Source: Bordetella pertussis 18323 (GTDB lineage: Bacteria > Pseudomonadota > Gammaproteobacteria > Burkholderiales > Burkholderiaceae_B). From it: 64,000 bases of DNA. How positions within the stretch are numbered: position 1 is the stretch's first letter; every line of letters starts with the position of its first letter. The stretch is taken from contig NC_018518.1 of the NCBI RefSeq assembly GCF_000306945.1, positions 1,984,001 to 2,048,000 on the forward strand, read 5' to 3'. Positions 48,919-63,200 of this stretch are shown piece after piece. A program made the translations under genes and the position numbers. The notes beneath the pieces are model-generated. The model had not been told where the DNA came from. It worked only from the letters and a program-made list of their open reading frames with translations, and did no database searches.

Positions 48919-50210
48919 AATCCTGATCGTCACCCTGCTGGTCGTCTCGATCTTCGCGCTGCTGGGTTGCGGAGTCTGGGTTGGCCTCACCCTGGCCGGC
49001 ACGGCCTGGATCGGCATGGAAGTCCTCTCCAGCCGGCCGGCCGGCGACGCCATGGCCGTCACGATCTGGGGCGCCTCGTCGAGCTGGACGCTGACCGCCC
49101 TGCCGCTGTTCCTGTGGATGGGCGAGATCCTGTTCCGCACCCGCCTGTCCGAGGACCTGTTCAAGGGCCTCGCGCCGTGGCTGAACCGGCTGCCCGGCCG
49201 GCTGCTGCACACCAACGTCATCGGCTGCGCCATCTTCGCCGCGGTTTCCGGCTCGTCGGCCGCCACCTGCGCCACGGTGGGCAAGATGACCATCCCCGAA
49301 CTGACGCGGCGCGGCTATCCGGAGGACAAGATCCTCGGCACGCTGTCCGGCGCCGGTACCCTGGGCCTGCTGATTCCTCCGTCCATCATCATGATCGTCT
49401 ACGGCGTGGCGGCCGACGTCTCCATCGCCAAGCTGTTCATCGCCGGCATTTTCCCCGGCCTCCTGCTGGCGCTGCTGTTCATGGGCTATATCGCCTGGTG
49501 GGCCATCCGGCACCCCGGCGCCGTGCCTGCCGCCGATCCGGGCATCTCGTTCATGCAGAAGCTGAAGCAGTCCCGCCACCTGATCCCGGTGCTGCTGCTC
49601 ATCGGCGCGGTGCTGGGCTCCATCTACACCGGCATCGCCACCGCCACCGAGGCGGCGGCCGTGGGCGTGGTCGGCGCGCTGATCCTGTCGGCCCTGCAGG
49701 GCTCGCTCACACGCACCAGCTTCATGACCTCGCTGCTGGGCGCCACGCGCCTGTACTGCATGATCGCCCTCATCCTGGCCGGCGCCCAGTTCCTCCCTGG
49801 CCATGGGCTACATCGGCCTGCCCCGCGCGCTGGCCGAGTGGATCGGCGGGCTGGGCCTGTCCCAGTTCGGCCTGATCATGGCCTTGATGGTGTTCTTCGT
49901 CGTGCTGGGCTGCTTCCTGGACGGCATTTCCATCGTCGTCCTGACCATGGGCGTGCTGCTGCCCACCGTGCAGGCCGCCGGCATCGACCTGATCTGGTTC
50001 GGCATCTTCATCGTGTTCGTGGTTGAGATGGCGCAGATCACCCCGCCCGTCGGCTTCAACCTGTTCGTGCTTGCCGGCATGAGCGGACGCGAGCTGCCCT
50101 ACATCGCCCGCGCCTCGCTGCCGATGTTCATCCTGATGATCGTGGCCGTGCTGCTGCTGTACTACGTGCCCGGCATCGCCACCTGGCTGCCGCAGCACAT
50201 GACGCTGTAG
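48911..50210 (+). pseudogene. TRAP transporter large permease (DctM family), system 2, frameshifted
   Basis: The frame from ATG 48911 (MNEILIVTLLVVSIFALLGC) encodes normal DctM sequence to about residue 296 (CMIALILAGAQFL) and then turns into Arg/His-rich sequence. The other frame resumes at SLAMGYIGLPRALAEWIGG and runs through the DctM end to 50210. Around 49793–49800 the read CAG-TTC-CTCCCTGG needs two more bases (e.g. CTCTCCCTGG) to stay in frame, so a dinucleotide deletion is likely. The span of 1300 bp is two short of 434 codons. The break lies in a different place from that of system 1. Confidence 0.9.
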
Positions 50211-50235
50211 CGTCGCGGCCGCGTTCTCGCCGGGC

Positions 50236-53093
<2,858 letters not shown>

Positions 53094-53113
<20 letters not shown>

Positions 53114-55715
53114 GATCTTTACCCGAAATGGAGATAGCTGATGGCTGCGCCACGACCTGGCCCGCCGCCCGCGCACCACGTTCGCCGCCGCCTTGCGGCG
53201 CGCACGCCAGCGCAATGCGCGGCAGGCCATGCACGGCTTGCCCGGCCGATTTCAAGTCGTACGTGGCGCGGCATATCGAACCGTCTGCGCGCGTCACCTC
53301 CAGCGTGCCCGATGCCGACACGCCTCTGACCAGCGCGCTTGCGCCCTGGCCGGCCACGCCCACCACCTTGCCGGCGCCGTCGCGCACTTCGGTGCCGAAT
53401 ACCAGCGCGCCTTCGCTGCCGGGTTCGGCAACCAGCATGGCGGCGACGTCATGGCGCGTCGGAAAGCGCAGCGCCACGACGGCGCCCGCCCGCGGGATGA
53501 CTTGCTCCACCGTGGACTCCAGCTGAACGTCCAGGGGCAGGTCCTGCGGAGACAGTTCGACCTCGTTGAGGGAATACGGCGTCAGCGACACCAGCCCATA
53601 GCCGCTGCGGTCCACGGCGGCGTTGCGCGTATTGACGACCTTTGCGCCTGCCGCCGCCTCGGCCTGGATCAGGCCGATGGTGCCCGCCTGGTACTGGCCG
53701 AAGGTCACGCCGCCCGCGTGCGCCACCAAGCCGCCGCTGCCGTTGATCTGGTACTGGCTGTAGCTGCGCCCATGGGTGAGCTGTCCGCTTACCTCCCCGT
53801 ACGTGCCTGACCAGGAGCCGTTCAACGCGTACTGCGCGCTCGTGCCGGCGCGCTGCACGCCCAGGCCATAGGTGTACTGATCGCGCTCGCCCGACATGCC
53901 GCTGTAGTTGACGCTTTGCTGTACGGGCGCCGAGCCGGTACGCGCCAGCGATCCCGTCACCACGCCGCTGGAGGTCGCGCCATAAAGCGGAATGGACAGA
54001 TTCAGCATGACCTGATGCTCGGTGCTGCGACGATTCTCCGTACGCGAGACATCCAGGTTCACGCCTACGCGGCCGACCTGGGTCGAATAGCCCAGCTGGG
54101 TCTGCTGGTCGACCCGCGACGAACCCCAGTAGGTCCGCCGCAGCGCCGACACGTACAGGCTGCCGTATCCACCCAGCGGTTGGCTCAGCGTGACGCTGAA
54201 ATCGCCGCGCGGCCGCTCGCGGCCCAGCAGCGAATAGAGTCCGAACCGCCCGTTGCGCCCGTTCGTCTCGACCGGGCCGGCATTGACCGCATCGGCGAAA
54301 TTCCAGAACCCGCTCGACGAGTAGCGCAGCGTAGCCAGCCGGATCGCCGTGTTGGTGCCGGACAAGGTCTTGCTGTAGGAGAACCGCAGGCTCGACCCGT
54401 TGGCATTGCCGGTGGTGGACAGCTGGCTGCGCGACAGCGTGGCGTCCGCCGCCATTGCCCCCCAGGGCGTGTTCCAGCTCAGGCCGGCCAGGCCGGCCTG
54501 GTACGCCTGGGCGATCAGCAGGCCGCCGTACAGGTTGACGCCGTCGGCCACGCCATGGCGGCCCGTCAGCTGGGTCACCCAGGGACGGTCCTGCCCATCG
54601 TTGCGATAGTTGCGATAGCGCCCGGCGCTGAACGACCACTGCGTCTGGCCCGGCAGGATCAGGCGCACCGCGCTGGCGTACGGCACGGTGAACGTCTGGA
54701 CCGCGCCATTCGCCTCGGTCACCACCACCCGCAGGTCGCCGCCATACGAGGCCGGACTGTAATCGTCGATCGCGAACGGCCCGGGAGGCACGGCGTCCTG
54801 GAAAACCAGCACGCCGGCCTGATACACCTTGACGTTGGCCCGAGTGCGCGCAACGCCGCGTATGGTCGGCCGGTACAGGCGCTCCGAGTACGGCAGCATG
54901 GCGGTATCGCTGCCGACCAGCATGCCGCGCATCGAGTACGGCGCGAAGTACTCGCCGCTGGAGAACACGTCGCCGAACACCAGGCGCGCCCGCCAGGACG
55001 GGATATCCGTCTGCAGGCTGGTGCGCTGGCTGCGGCGCGTGAAGCGGCCCTGGCCCCATCCCAGCGTCGAGCTGTTGCGCAGGTACCAGCCCTTGAAATT
55101 GAACCCGCTGTAGAGGTTCAGGTCCAGCCGCCGCCCCGCGCGCAAGCCGCCGATGTAATCGGCATAGTTGTACTGGTATCCCAGGCGGAACGCAGTAATG
55201 CCGCTATCCCACTCATCGGGCGAGATGTCGCGCCGGAAGCGGTTGATCGTATAGGCTTGCGGAATGCTGACTTCCAGGCGGTTCTCGCCGAAATCGAACG
55301 ACTCGCGGCTATCCGGGAACAGCTTGCCCAGCACCTCGCAGCGCCCGCTGGATTTGAGGTCGGCGACCAAGGCCGGATCGAGCGCGCGCAGCCGGACCTG
55401 CATCGCTTCCAGCTGGCCATAGGTGAAACACGCCACCGCCGGCGCCGTCTTCAAGCCCTGCCCGGACGTCTGCGCCGCGACGAATCGAACCTGCTGCCGG
55501 ATCAGCGGATAGTTGTTGGCGTAAATGTCGACGATGTAGTTGCCCGGCCGCAGCGCGTTGCTGTAGTTGAATCGGCTCAGATCCGCGCCATTGGCGCCGC
55601 CCCACAGCATGGCCGAGTCGAAGTTGACCGCCGCCTGCATATCCGGCGCGGATTCGCCCTTCGCCGCGGCGGCGAAGGCAAGGCTCATCGCGAGAATCAG
55701 TGGTATCTGTTTCAT
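53094..55715 (-). CDS. fimC: Fimbrial outer-membrane usher FimC
   Basis: This 873-residue usher has a signal peptide (MKQIPLILAMSLAFAAAAKG) and an N-terminal domain (VNFDSAMLWGGANGADLSRFNYSNALRPGNYIVDIYANN) that binds chaperone-subunit complexes. The long beta-barrel region includes the plug-type stretch DDYSPASYGGDLRVVVTEANG, and two C-terminal domains follow. In the chaperone–usher pathway it exports Fim2/Fim3/FimX subunits; in Bordetella the subunit genes fim2 and fim3 lie elsewhere. It is 62 bp from fimB. Confidence 0.96.
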
Positions 55716-55777
55716 GATTCAGCGTCGGTTTCGGCAACGTCCCCATGACGCGCGCCAGTCCCGGTGCCCCCGTCTTG

Positions 55778-56512
55778 TCAGTCCGCTATGGCCGCCTGAT
55801 ATGGCGTCACGCCGCCGAAGTCGTCGATGGCCCAGTACTGCACCGACTTGGCCCCCGTCCCTTTCAGGCGCAGCTCGTCCGAGGAAAGCGGCGCCAGCAT
55901 CCACGGCGTCTTGCTGCCGTGCGCGCCGTTCTCGCCCACCTCCAGCTTTTGCAGGTTCACGTAGTACGGCGTCGGGTTGTGCACCTCCAGCACGCCGTTG
56001 GGCTTGCGCTTGAAGGTCAGGTCGGCGGCGGCCGTCAGCGGGTTGCCGGACAGGCCCTTGGGCCGATAGAACAGCTTCAGGCGCGAGCGGATGGTCAGCT
56101 GCAGGACCCCGTGGCCTTCCTCGGGCGTCGCCTTGGGCGGCACTTCGAGAACGTTCAGCCAGAAGACCGATTCGCGGTCGGACGGCAGCGTCTTGCCATC
56201 CGGGTAGCCATTGAAGAAAATGCGCAAGGTCTGCCCCTTGCCCGGGTCCACCCGCGCCAGCGGAGGCGTCAGGAAGAACGGCACCTGGACTTCGTCCGGC
56301 TTCGCCTCGGCATTGCCGTCATCGATCCATGCCTGCATCAGCGCGGGGGCCTGCCCCTCGTTGCTCATCTTCACCGTGGTCTCGGGCGAGCCCGCGTTGT
56401 AGATCACGCGCGTACCCGTGATGACGAGGCTGGCCCGGGCGGCCGGCGCCAGGCTCGCCAGCATGGCGGCGCCCAGCGCCGCGACGCCCAGCCGCCGGCG
56501 CCAGCGCGCCAT
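55778..56512 (-). CDS. fimB: Periplasmic fimbrial chaperone FimB
   Basis: This 244-residue PapD-like chaperone has a signal peptide (MARWRRRLGVAALGAAMLASLAPAARA) and two Ig-like domains with the subunit-binding Arg/Lys pattern (LVITGTRVIYNAGSPETTVKMSN; FWLNVLEVPPKA; IRSRLKLFYRPKGL). The ATG at 56512 is chosen because it starts a proper signal peptide and follows an AAGGCGG-like site; an in-frame ATG at 56602 gives an unusual N-terminus. In B. pertussis it is transcribed mainly from the fhaB promoter because the fimA promoter is lost. Confidence 0.94.
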   Translation of the reverse strand: MARWRRRLGVAALGAAMLASLAPAARASLVITGTRVIYNAGSPETTVKMSNEGQAPALMQAWIDDGNAEAKPDEVQVPFFLTPPLARVDPGKGQTLRIFFNGYPDGKTLPSDRESVFWLNVLEVPPKATPEEGHGVLQLTIRSRLKLFYRPKGLSGNPLTAAADLTFKRKPNGVLEVHNPTPYYVNLQKLEVGENGAHGSKTPWMLAPLSSDELRLKGTGAKSVQYWAIDDFGGVTPYQAAIAD

Positions 56513-56761
56513 GCCGCCTTGCCGCTTTACCGTAAATGCAGGCGTAAACCATCCCTGGGGCCGGCTCTGCGCGAGCGCCCCGTCACAAGCGTATGTATTC
56601 ATGATTCAAGAATCGCGGCCGTTCGTAGCTATCGATGCTTTGCATGCATCAAGCCGGCGCTGCGACCGAGTGAAAAGAAAGAAATGGAAAACAAGAATCT
56701 CGTGACAAGCCGACCATCCCGTACCGGGGCCCCCCGCAGTGGGTGACCCCTCTTTCACGGG

Positions 56762-57274
56762 CTACGGATACATCACGGAGAACCCCACCTGACTGCGGAG
56801 ATTCCCCGCAACAATGGAACCAGCGCCCGAACGGATGTAGCATGCCAGATAGCGCAGGGTCGCCCCGTACGTCGACGACCCAGCCGTCTGCGATACCAGA
56901 AACGTCTGAGCAGCCTGCGCACCCTTGTTGCGGCCCAAATGAATGGCGGAACCATCCAGATTGGCTTGCACGTTGTCGGCTTTCGTCTGCGGTACCTGTT
57001 CGACGCCCTGACTATCGGCCCGATACGCAAACAGGTTTCCCGACGTATAGTCAACCGTGCCACCAGATTCGAAGAACAATCCCACTTGCTGACCATTCAA
57101 TGCCTGCGGACACTCGGTCAGTTTCACGTCAAAAACTGTCCCGCCTGCCGTCGACCCTACGTCCTTGAGCGCGGTACGCGAAATGGTCGGCAATTGCACC
57201 GCTATCCGGCATTGGCCGGCGCATGAGAACCCTGCGAATCCCCATGCGCCGAGCCGGCGGCAGGCCGCGACTAC
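56762..57274 (-). pseudogene. fimA: fimA, 5'-deleted major-subunit remnant
   Basis: From 57199 the sequence encodes VQLPTISRTALKDVGSTAGG and continues through LRYLACYIRSGAGSIV and SQVGFSVMYP, the distal part of a Fim2/Fim3-type pilin. The signal peptide, the first beta strands and the cysteine of the usual TCV segment are missing. The frame is open all the way back to the fhaB stop: 25 codons (VVAACRRLGAWGFAGFSCAG and five more) join the two, so the deletion fused fimA just after fhaB and removed its promoter. There is no signal peptide, so no exported subunit can be made. Confidence 0.92.
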
Positions 57275-60200
57275 CTATTTGTTGGTTTCATAGAAGACCC
57301 GGTAGTTCTTGCCGCCGATATCCTCGACCCGCAGGCGGAAGGTCTGCTCCAGGCCCAGTGTCGTCTTGGTGGACAGCACCTTGCCGTTGAGCTTCATCAG
57401 ATCCTCGCGCCGGTTGATCGTATACGTCTGCGGCTTGCCGTTCTCGTCGGTCAGCTTCACGGTGACCGGCTTGGGCAGCTTCCCGCCAGGCAGGCTCTTG
57501 GTGTTGTTGATGTCACTCGCTTGCCGCTGCAAGACCTGCACCTGCTGTTGCACCACGTGGCGCCCGCTCAAGGGCGTCGTTTTGCCCGGCTTCGGACGCT
57601 CGGCCTTGGGCTTGGGCTTGGGCTTCGGTGCAGGCGCGGGCTGCTTGGCCACCGGGGCCGGCTTGGGCGGCGCACTCTGCACCTGCACCGTCGTGACCGT
57701 AGCCTTGCCCACCTCAGCCACGGGGCCGGGGGTCGCCTTCTGTGGCTTGACCGGCGGCAGCGGCTGGGCGGTCTCCACAACCGGCGGCGGCGCTTTCGTC
57801 ACCTTCGCCACCGGCAGCGGCTTGGGCAACGGCTTGGTGGTTTCGGGCTTCACCGGCTGCACCGTCTCCACCTTGGCAAGCTGGGGCTGGACCGCCGGCG
57901 TCGTCACCTTCTCGGCCACCACCGGCCGGGGCGGAAGCGGCTGAGCCGTTTCAACCTTCGGCCGCGGCACGACTTCCACCTTGGCGACCTCCACCTTGGG
58001 AGGCGTCACCGGCACGACCTGGGCCGCCACCGGCCGAGGCGGAAGCGGCTGAGCCGTTTCGACCTTCGGCCGCGGCACGACTTCGACCGTGGCCACGGAC
58101 ACCGGCGGCGGCGAACTGACCTCGACCGTCGCGCGGATCGGCTGCGGCGACGCGGGCGGCGTGGTGGGACGGCTAGGCGGTCCATCCACGACATCCGGCG
58201 TCGGCGTCTCCACCGGGCGGACCTGGTTCTTCTTCTTCAGTGACTTGCCAGCCACCGAGAATTCCGACCCGCCTCCGGCCCAGTGCTTGTTGCGCTGAAC
58301 GACCGTGGCCTGCGCGGCGTCCTGATTGAGGGTACCCTTGACGCCGCCGCCGACCTGCAGGCGCGCGGGATCCTTGGTTTGACCGACGTCAATCGTGGCG
58401 CGCTGCTCGGCCTGATAATCCTCTCCGGCCACCCTGCCGAACGCCACGCCCACGGTGGGCGCCAGCGTGGTCGACGAGATGCCCACGTTCAGGCCGCCGC
58501 TGCCGCCGTCCTTGTCGCGGTAGTCTTTCAGGTTCTGCGCGTTGACCGCGCCGTCGACCTTGAGATTGCCCTTGCCCGACAAATCGGCAATGGTCGCGCC
58601 GGTCAGGTTGGCGTCGCCTTTCACATGGCCCGTCAACCCGTCGCTGGCAACGACACCCGCCGCCCCGTCATTGGTCAGGCGCGAATTGTCGTGTTCCGTA
58701 TTGAAATTGAAGCCGGCAGACCCCACGGGCGCAACCAACGTGCGGTTCTGAATCGCCACCCCTGCCGAGGCGTCCCAACCGCCACCGCTGGAGTTGTAGT
58801 TGCGTTCATCCTGCTTGCTGGTCGCATTGATATCGCCCTCGACATCCAGGACAACATGCTTACCCCGCACGCGGGACCCGGAAAGGTTCAGATCCTTGCC
58901 TGCATCGATCGACACGTTCGCCGCATCCACCGAGGTTCCGGCATAGGTCTTGCCGGTTTCGTTGGTAATCTGATGCGACGTCCCCATACCCGCAGTCAAC
59001 CCCAGGCCAACGGCGCCCTGCACGGCGTTGGCGCCAAGGTTCGCGTCGGCGGAGGCGTGGAAGTTGTGGCTCTCCGAGTACGATTCGAAGGTCGATTCGG
59101 CCGCCATGAGGTTCACGCTCTTCGCTGCCTTCAAGCTGACCTGGTCGCCACCGCCGAACTTCGCGCCCACCAGCGTCGCATCGCCCTCGGTGGCCTCGAT
59201 GGACAAGTTTCCGCCCAGATATTGGGTATTCTGCGAGGTGGAGCGGCTGTGGCTGCTGTCGAAGTCGGCGCTGATTCCGGCACTCAGTGCCACCGCCGCC
59301 GTGTCGGCGGTTACCAGTTGCGTGGCCTCCGCGGCGACTTGCGCAGCCATCAGCTCGCCGCGGATCTCGCGGCCGTCCTCGACATTCTGCGCCACGCTGT
59401 CGCCCAGGCGCGTGGCGGCCGTCAGCAGGCTGGAACGGGCACTGGCCGTCGATGCCACCTCCACGCTCCAGCCGGAGCTCTGGCTCGTCTGCTCGCTGAC
59501 GTACTTGGTGGACTCGACCTTCTTGGCGCGCATGCGCAAGGCCTCCTCGGTCCCGGCGTTCCCCTTCGCGGCGCCGCCGTACCGGTTCCGGTTGATGTCG
59601 GCGCCGCCGATATCCAGGACATTGCCAGCCTCGACGGAGCCTCCACCGAAATTGAGGTTCGCGTTGCGATAGGACTTTTCGGTTTCCGAGGACTGTTCGT
59701 GCGATGCCCGATAACCTACCTTGACTTCAGCGCCCGCGGTCATACCGCGGCCGGCGTGCGCTTCCAGACCGCTTTCGCTGCCCAGGCTGAAGCCCGCCTC
59801 GTAGCCGCCCGCCCCCACCTTGGCACCCAGGGACAGTTGGCGCACATCCTTCTCATGCTCGGCGTGCGCGAAATCCGCGGCGGCCTTGAACCTCGCGTCG
59901 CGGGCCACGGACAGGTCCGTATGCGCGGCATCGACCGAACCGCCTTCGATCTCCAGGTTCTGCATCTTTCCTTCCAGCGTACCGGCTTCGATGCGCGTAC
60001 CGTAATGGTTCGCGTGTGCCGACTGGTTGGTTTCCGTCGTCGACGACAGGATGGCGAACAGGCTGCCCAGCGGCGTCGAGCTCTTGTTCTCGTAGCTGGA
60101 CCCCGCCTCGTACACGCCGCCCAACTTGACGTCATCGACATCCAGCTTCACCTTGCCGCCCTTGAGCGTCGCACCGGCCGTCTCCAGGCGCTTGGCCTCG

Positions 60201-63200
60201 ATATGCAGCTGGCCGCCTTGCGCATCCAGGGCGCCGTCGCCGCGCGCCGCCAGCCTGCCCTTGTCGTCGTAACGCATCGAGGTCGCGACCTTGACCGTGT
60301 CGGCCTTGAGCCTGACATCCTTGCCGCGCAGCTTGCCGCCCTCGATGCCGATATCCCGGCCTGAGACGTCGACCTCGTCATCGGCCTCGATGCCGCCGCC
60401 CGCCCCCTTGCTGTCGGCCACCACGACCTTGCCCTTGCCCGCGTCCACCTTGACGCTCCTGCCCTGGATCAGCCCGTTGACCGAACTGACGTCATGGCCG
60501 TCCGTATTGACAGTTACGTCGCCGCCGGAGGCAATCAGCGCCCCGCCGCCGGCGTACTGATCCATGATGCCCTGGCGCGTCGCCTCGGTCAGGTACAGCC
60601 GGGGAGCGAGAACCTTCTGGCCGTCGATCACGGTATCCACGTACCAGACGAAATCGCGGTCGGCCTGCTTGAGCTGCTGCGCGGTCGGCGCGACACCCAC
60701 CTTCAGGCCCAGCGCCTTGCCGACCGTCCCGGCCGAATCCATCAGCTTGGCCACCAACGCGACACCGCGCACGGGCAGGCGGCTTTCATAGCCGCCCAGG
60801 GCGCGCCGCACCTGCTCGCGCACCAGCGTGGTATCGAAATAGTTGTCGCCCGCCACCCGCGCGGCGCGATCGGGCTTGTAGCCGATCTGCTCGAAGAAAT
60901 AACGCGAGCCGTAGAATTTGCTCTGGTCGATAAACTTGATGCGGGTTTCGAACAGCGGCCGCGGCAACGCGACGGCTGGCGGCGCGACCCGGACCGTCGC
61001 GACAGGCTGGTCGACCTGGTCCCCCGTGACAGGCTCCACGCCGACATCGGCCGCCCCGACGGCCGGCGCCCCGACGGCCGGCGCCGCGACGGCGCTCGGC
61101 CCGGCGAGCCCGGCGTCGGCCACCTGCGCATTGCGCCTGCCGGATACCTCCAGCCCTTGCGCCGCGTCCAAGCTGGCCAGGGAAGCGAGCGCATCGGCGC
61201 TGCCCAGCCCTCGCGCATCCACCATGCCGTCGGTCTCCGGCGCTTGCCTGGCCTGGCGCGCCAGCGCCGGCCCGGCGGCGCCGTCGGCAAGGGATGTCTG
61301 AGCCGCCCCGATCCGCGTGAAAATATGCGGATTCACGAGCACGGCAGCCAGCGCATCGTCGATATCCAGCCGCTTTTCCAGCCCCACGTCGCGCAAGGCG
61401 TCGAACGAGCCGCTCACCGAAGTCGCCGAATGTGCGCCGATTTTCAGGCCTTCCGGCCGGCCGCGATTCTGCGCGGCGTTCTCGCCGTTGTGGATCGCCC
61501 CGTTGGACAGGGTCAAACCGGCGCCGGCGGCCAGCACGGTTTGTTCCTTGGGATAGAACGCGATTTCCGCGCCGCGCTTGCCCGCCTTGAAATCCTTCCA
61601 GCGCTGCATCAATTGGGAGTGACCCAGCGCGCGCCAGTCGGCGCCCAGCGCCGCCGACAGCGCCTTGGCCAGCGTGACCCGGCCAGGCTGGATCGCCTGC
61701 AGCCGCACCGCGTCGATCTGCGACTTGTAGCGCTGGGCGACCTTGTCCGTCTCTGCGTCGATGGTCGCCTGGTCGGCCTGCTTCGCATAGACCGTTCGCA
61801 GATCCGCGGCGAACTCCTGGATGATGCCGTCGACCTCCTTGGTCTCGGCATCCATGCCGCCCAGGGCCTTACCATAACGTTGGCCCAGCTGATCATGGAC
61901 GCGCCGAGTAGCCTCGCCGTAAGCCTCCACGGCCTGGACGGCCATCTTCGCCTTCTCGTACTCGCCTTGCAGCTTCTTGTACTCGCCAAAGATCTTCCGG
62001 CCTTCGGCCGACTCCAGCGTATGGCCACGCAGGTCGAGTTCGGGAGCCTTGGGCATCGGCGGCGCAGTGGGAGCCGGCTTGGCCTGGTAGCCCAGGTCGA
62101 GGTTCTTCAGCGTATTCACCGACCATTCGGTGTAGGTCTGATACAGCCCCCAAATGTACTCGTAGCGATTCTGGTCCAGCAGATAATCCAGGAGTTCATA
62201 CGTGGACTGGAAGTTCCAGGTCGCCGGAGACAAGCCGGCACGATTGTCCAGGGCAGTCAGGCTCACCGGAAGAGGCGTCTTGAAATACTCCATGGCGGAC
62301 ACGGTGCGCACCACCGACCGGTTGTCCACGTCGCCGCCGATGTGGCCATGGCCGCCCGCCTGGATCACGCCTTCATTGAGCAGATGGCGATGTTCGTCCT
62401 TGCGCGCCCCGGCATTCAGATAGAGATCCTTGCCGACCTCGATGAGCGACTGCTCCGCCGTCAGATCACCGCCATACCACGGCGCGGCGATGGTTCCCGC
62501 CTTCTTCCCATTGCCGGCGCGCAACCAGTAGTTGACATAGCCGATACCGCTCCAGCGGCCGTGCTCGCCTCCCCCGACGTCCTGCACGCCTTTGCGTTGC
62601 ACCTCGCCGCTCAGTTTCGCGGTGTTCTCGATGCGCGGCGCATCCAGGTGCATGTCCTCGCCCGCGCGAATGCGGCCCAGCTTGTTGAGCAAGGCAACGG
62701 CCGCCGTCAGCCGGGCGTTGCCGCCCGCCTCGATCAGCGCGGCCCGTTTATTGGTGATGTTCTGCGCCTTGACGGTCAGCTCCCCGGCGGCCCACAGCAG
62801 CGCGTTCGCTTCGTTGGCCACGTTGCCGTGCGCCGAACTCAGCGTCAGGTCCTTGCCGACGACGATGGCCTGCTTGTTGTCGATATTTTCCTGCACCTCG
62901 GCGATCAGGCTGCCGGGATTGCCGGTCTCGATTTCGGTGGTCAGCGACTTGGCCTTGACGCGTAACGTCCCCTCCGCCACCGGCAGGATATGATCCTGGT
63001 CCACCACCAGATCGCGCTGCGTGCCTTGCGCAAGCGTCAGCGTCGCGTCATGCTCGGCGTAGAGGGATCCCGTGTTGGTGAAATCCGCCACATCCAGAGC
63101 GATGTCGTTGCGCGCATCCACGCGCCCGGTGTTCTCCAGCTTGGCGCTGTTGATGATATGGATGTCGTGCCCGGCTACGACCTGGCCCGTATTGCGCAGG

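Noticed and set aside
57560..58220. The proline-rich repeats in fhaB as a CRISPR or mobile repeat
   Set aside because: The two copies of the VEVVPRPKVETAQPLPPRPV coding unit lie in frame 108 bp apart inside the known FhaB prodomain; they are a protein repeat.
60494..62965. An 823-codon plus-strand frame opposite fhaB
   Set aside because: Composition is that of an antisense frame (His/Arg/Gln-rich, no motifs), and fhaB is well identified.
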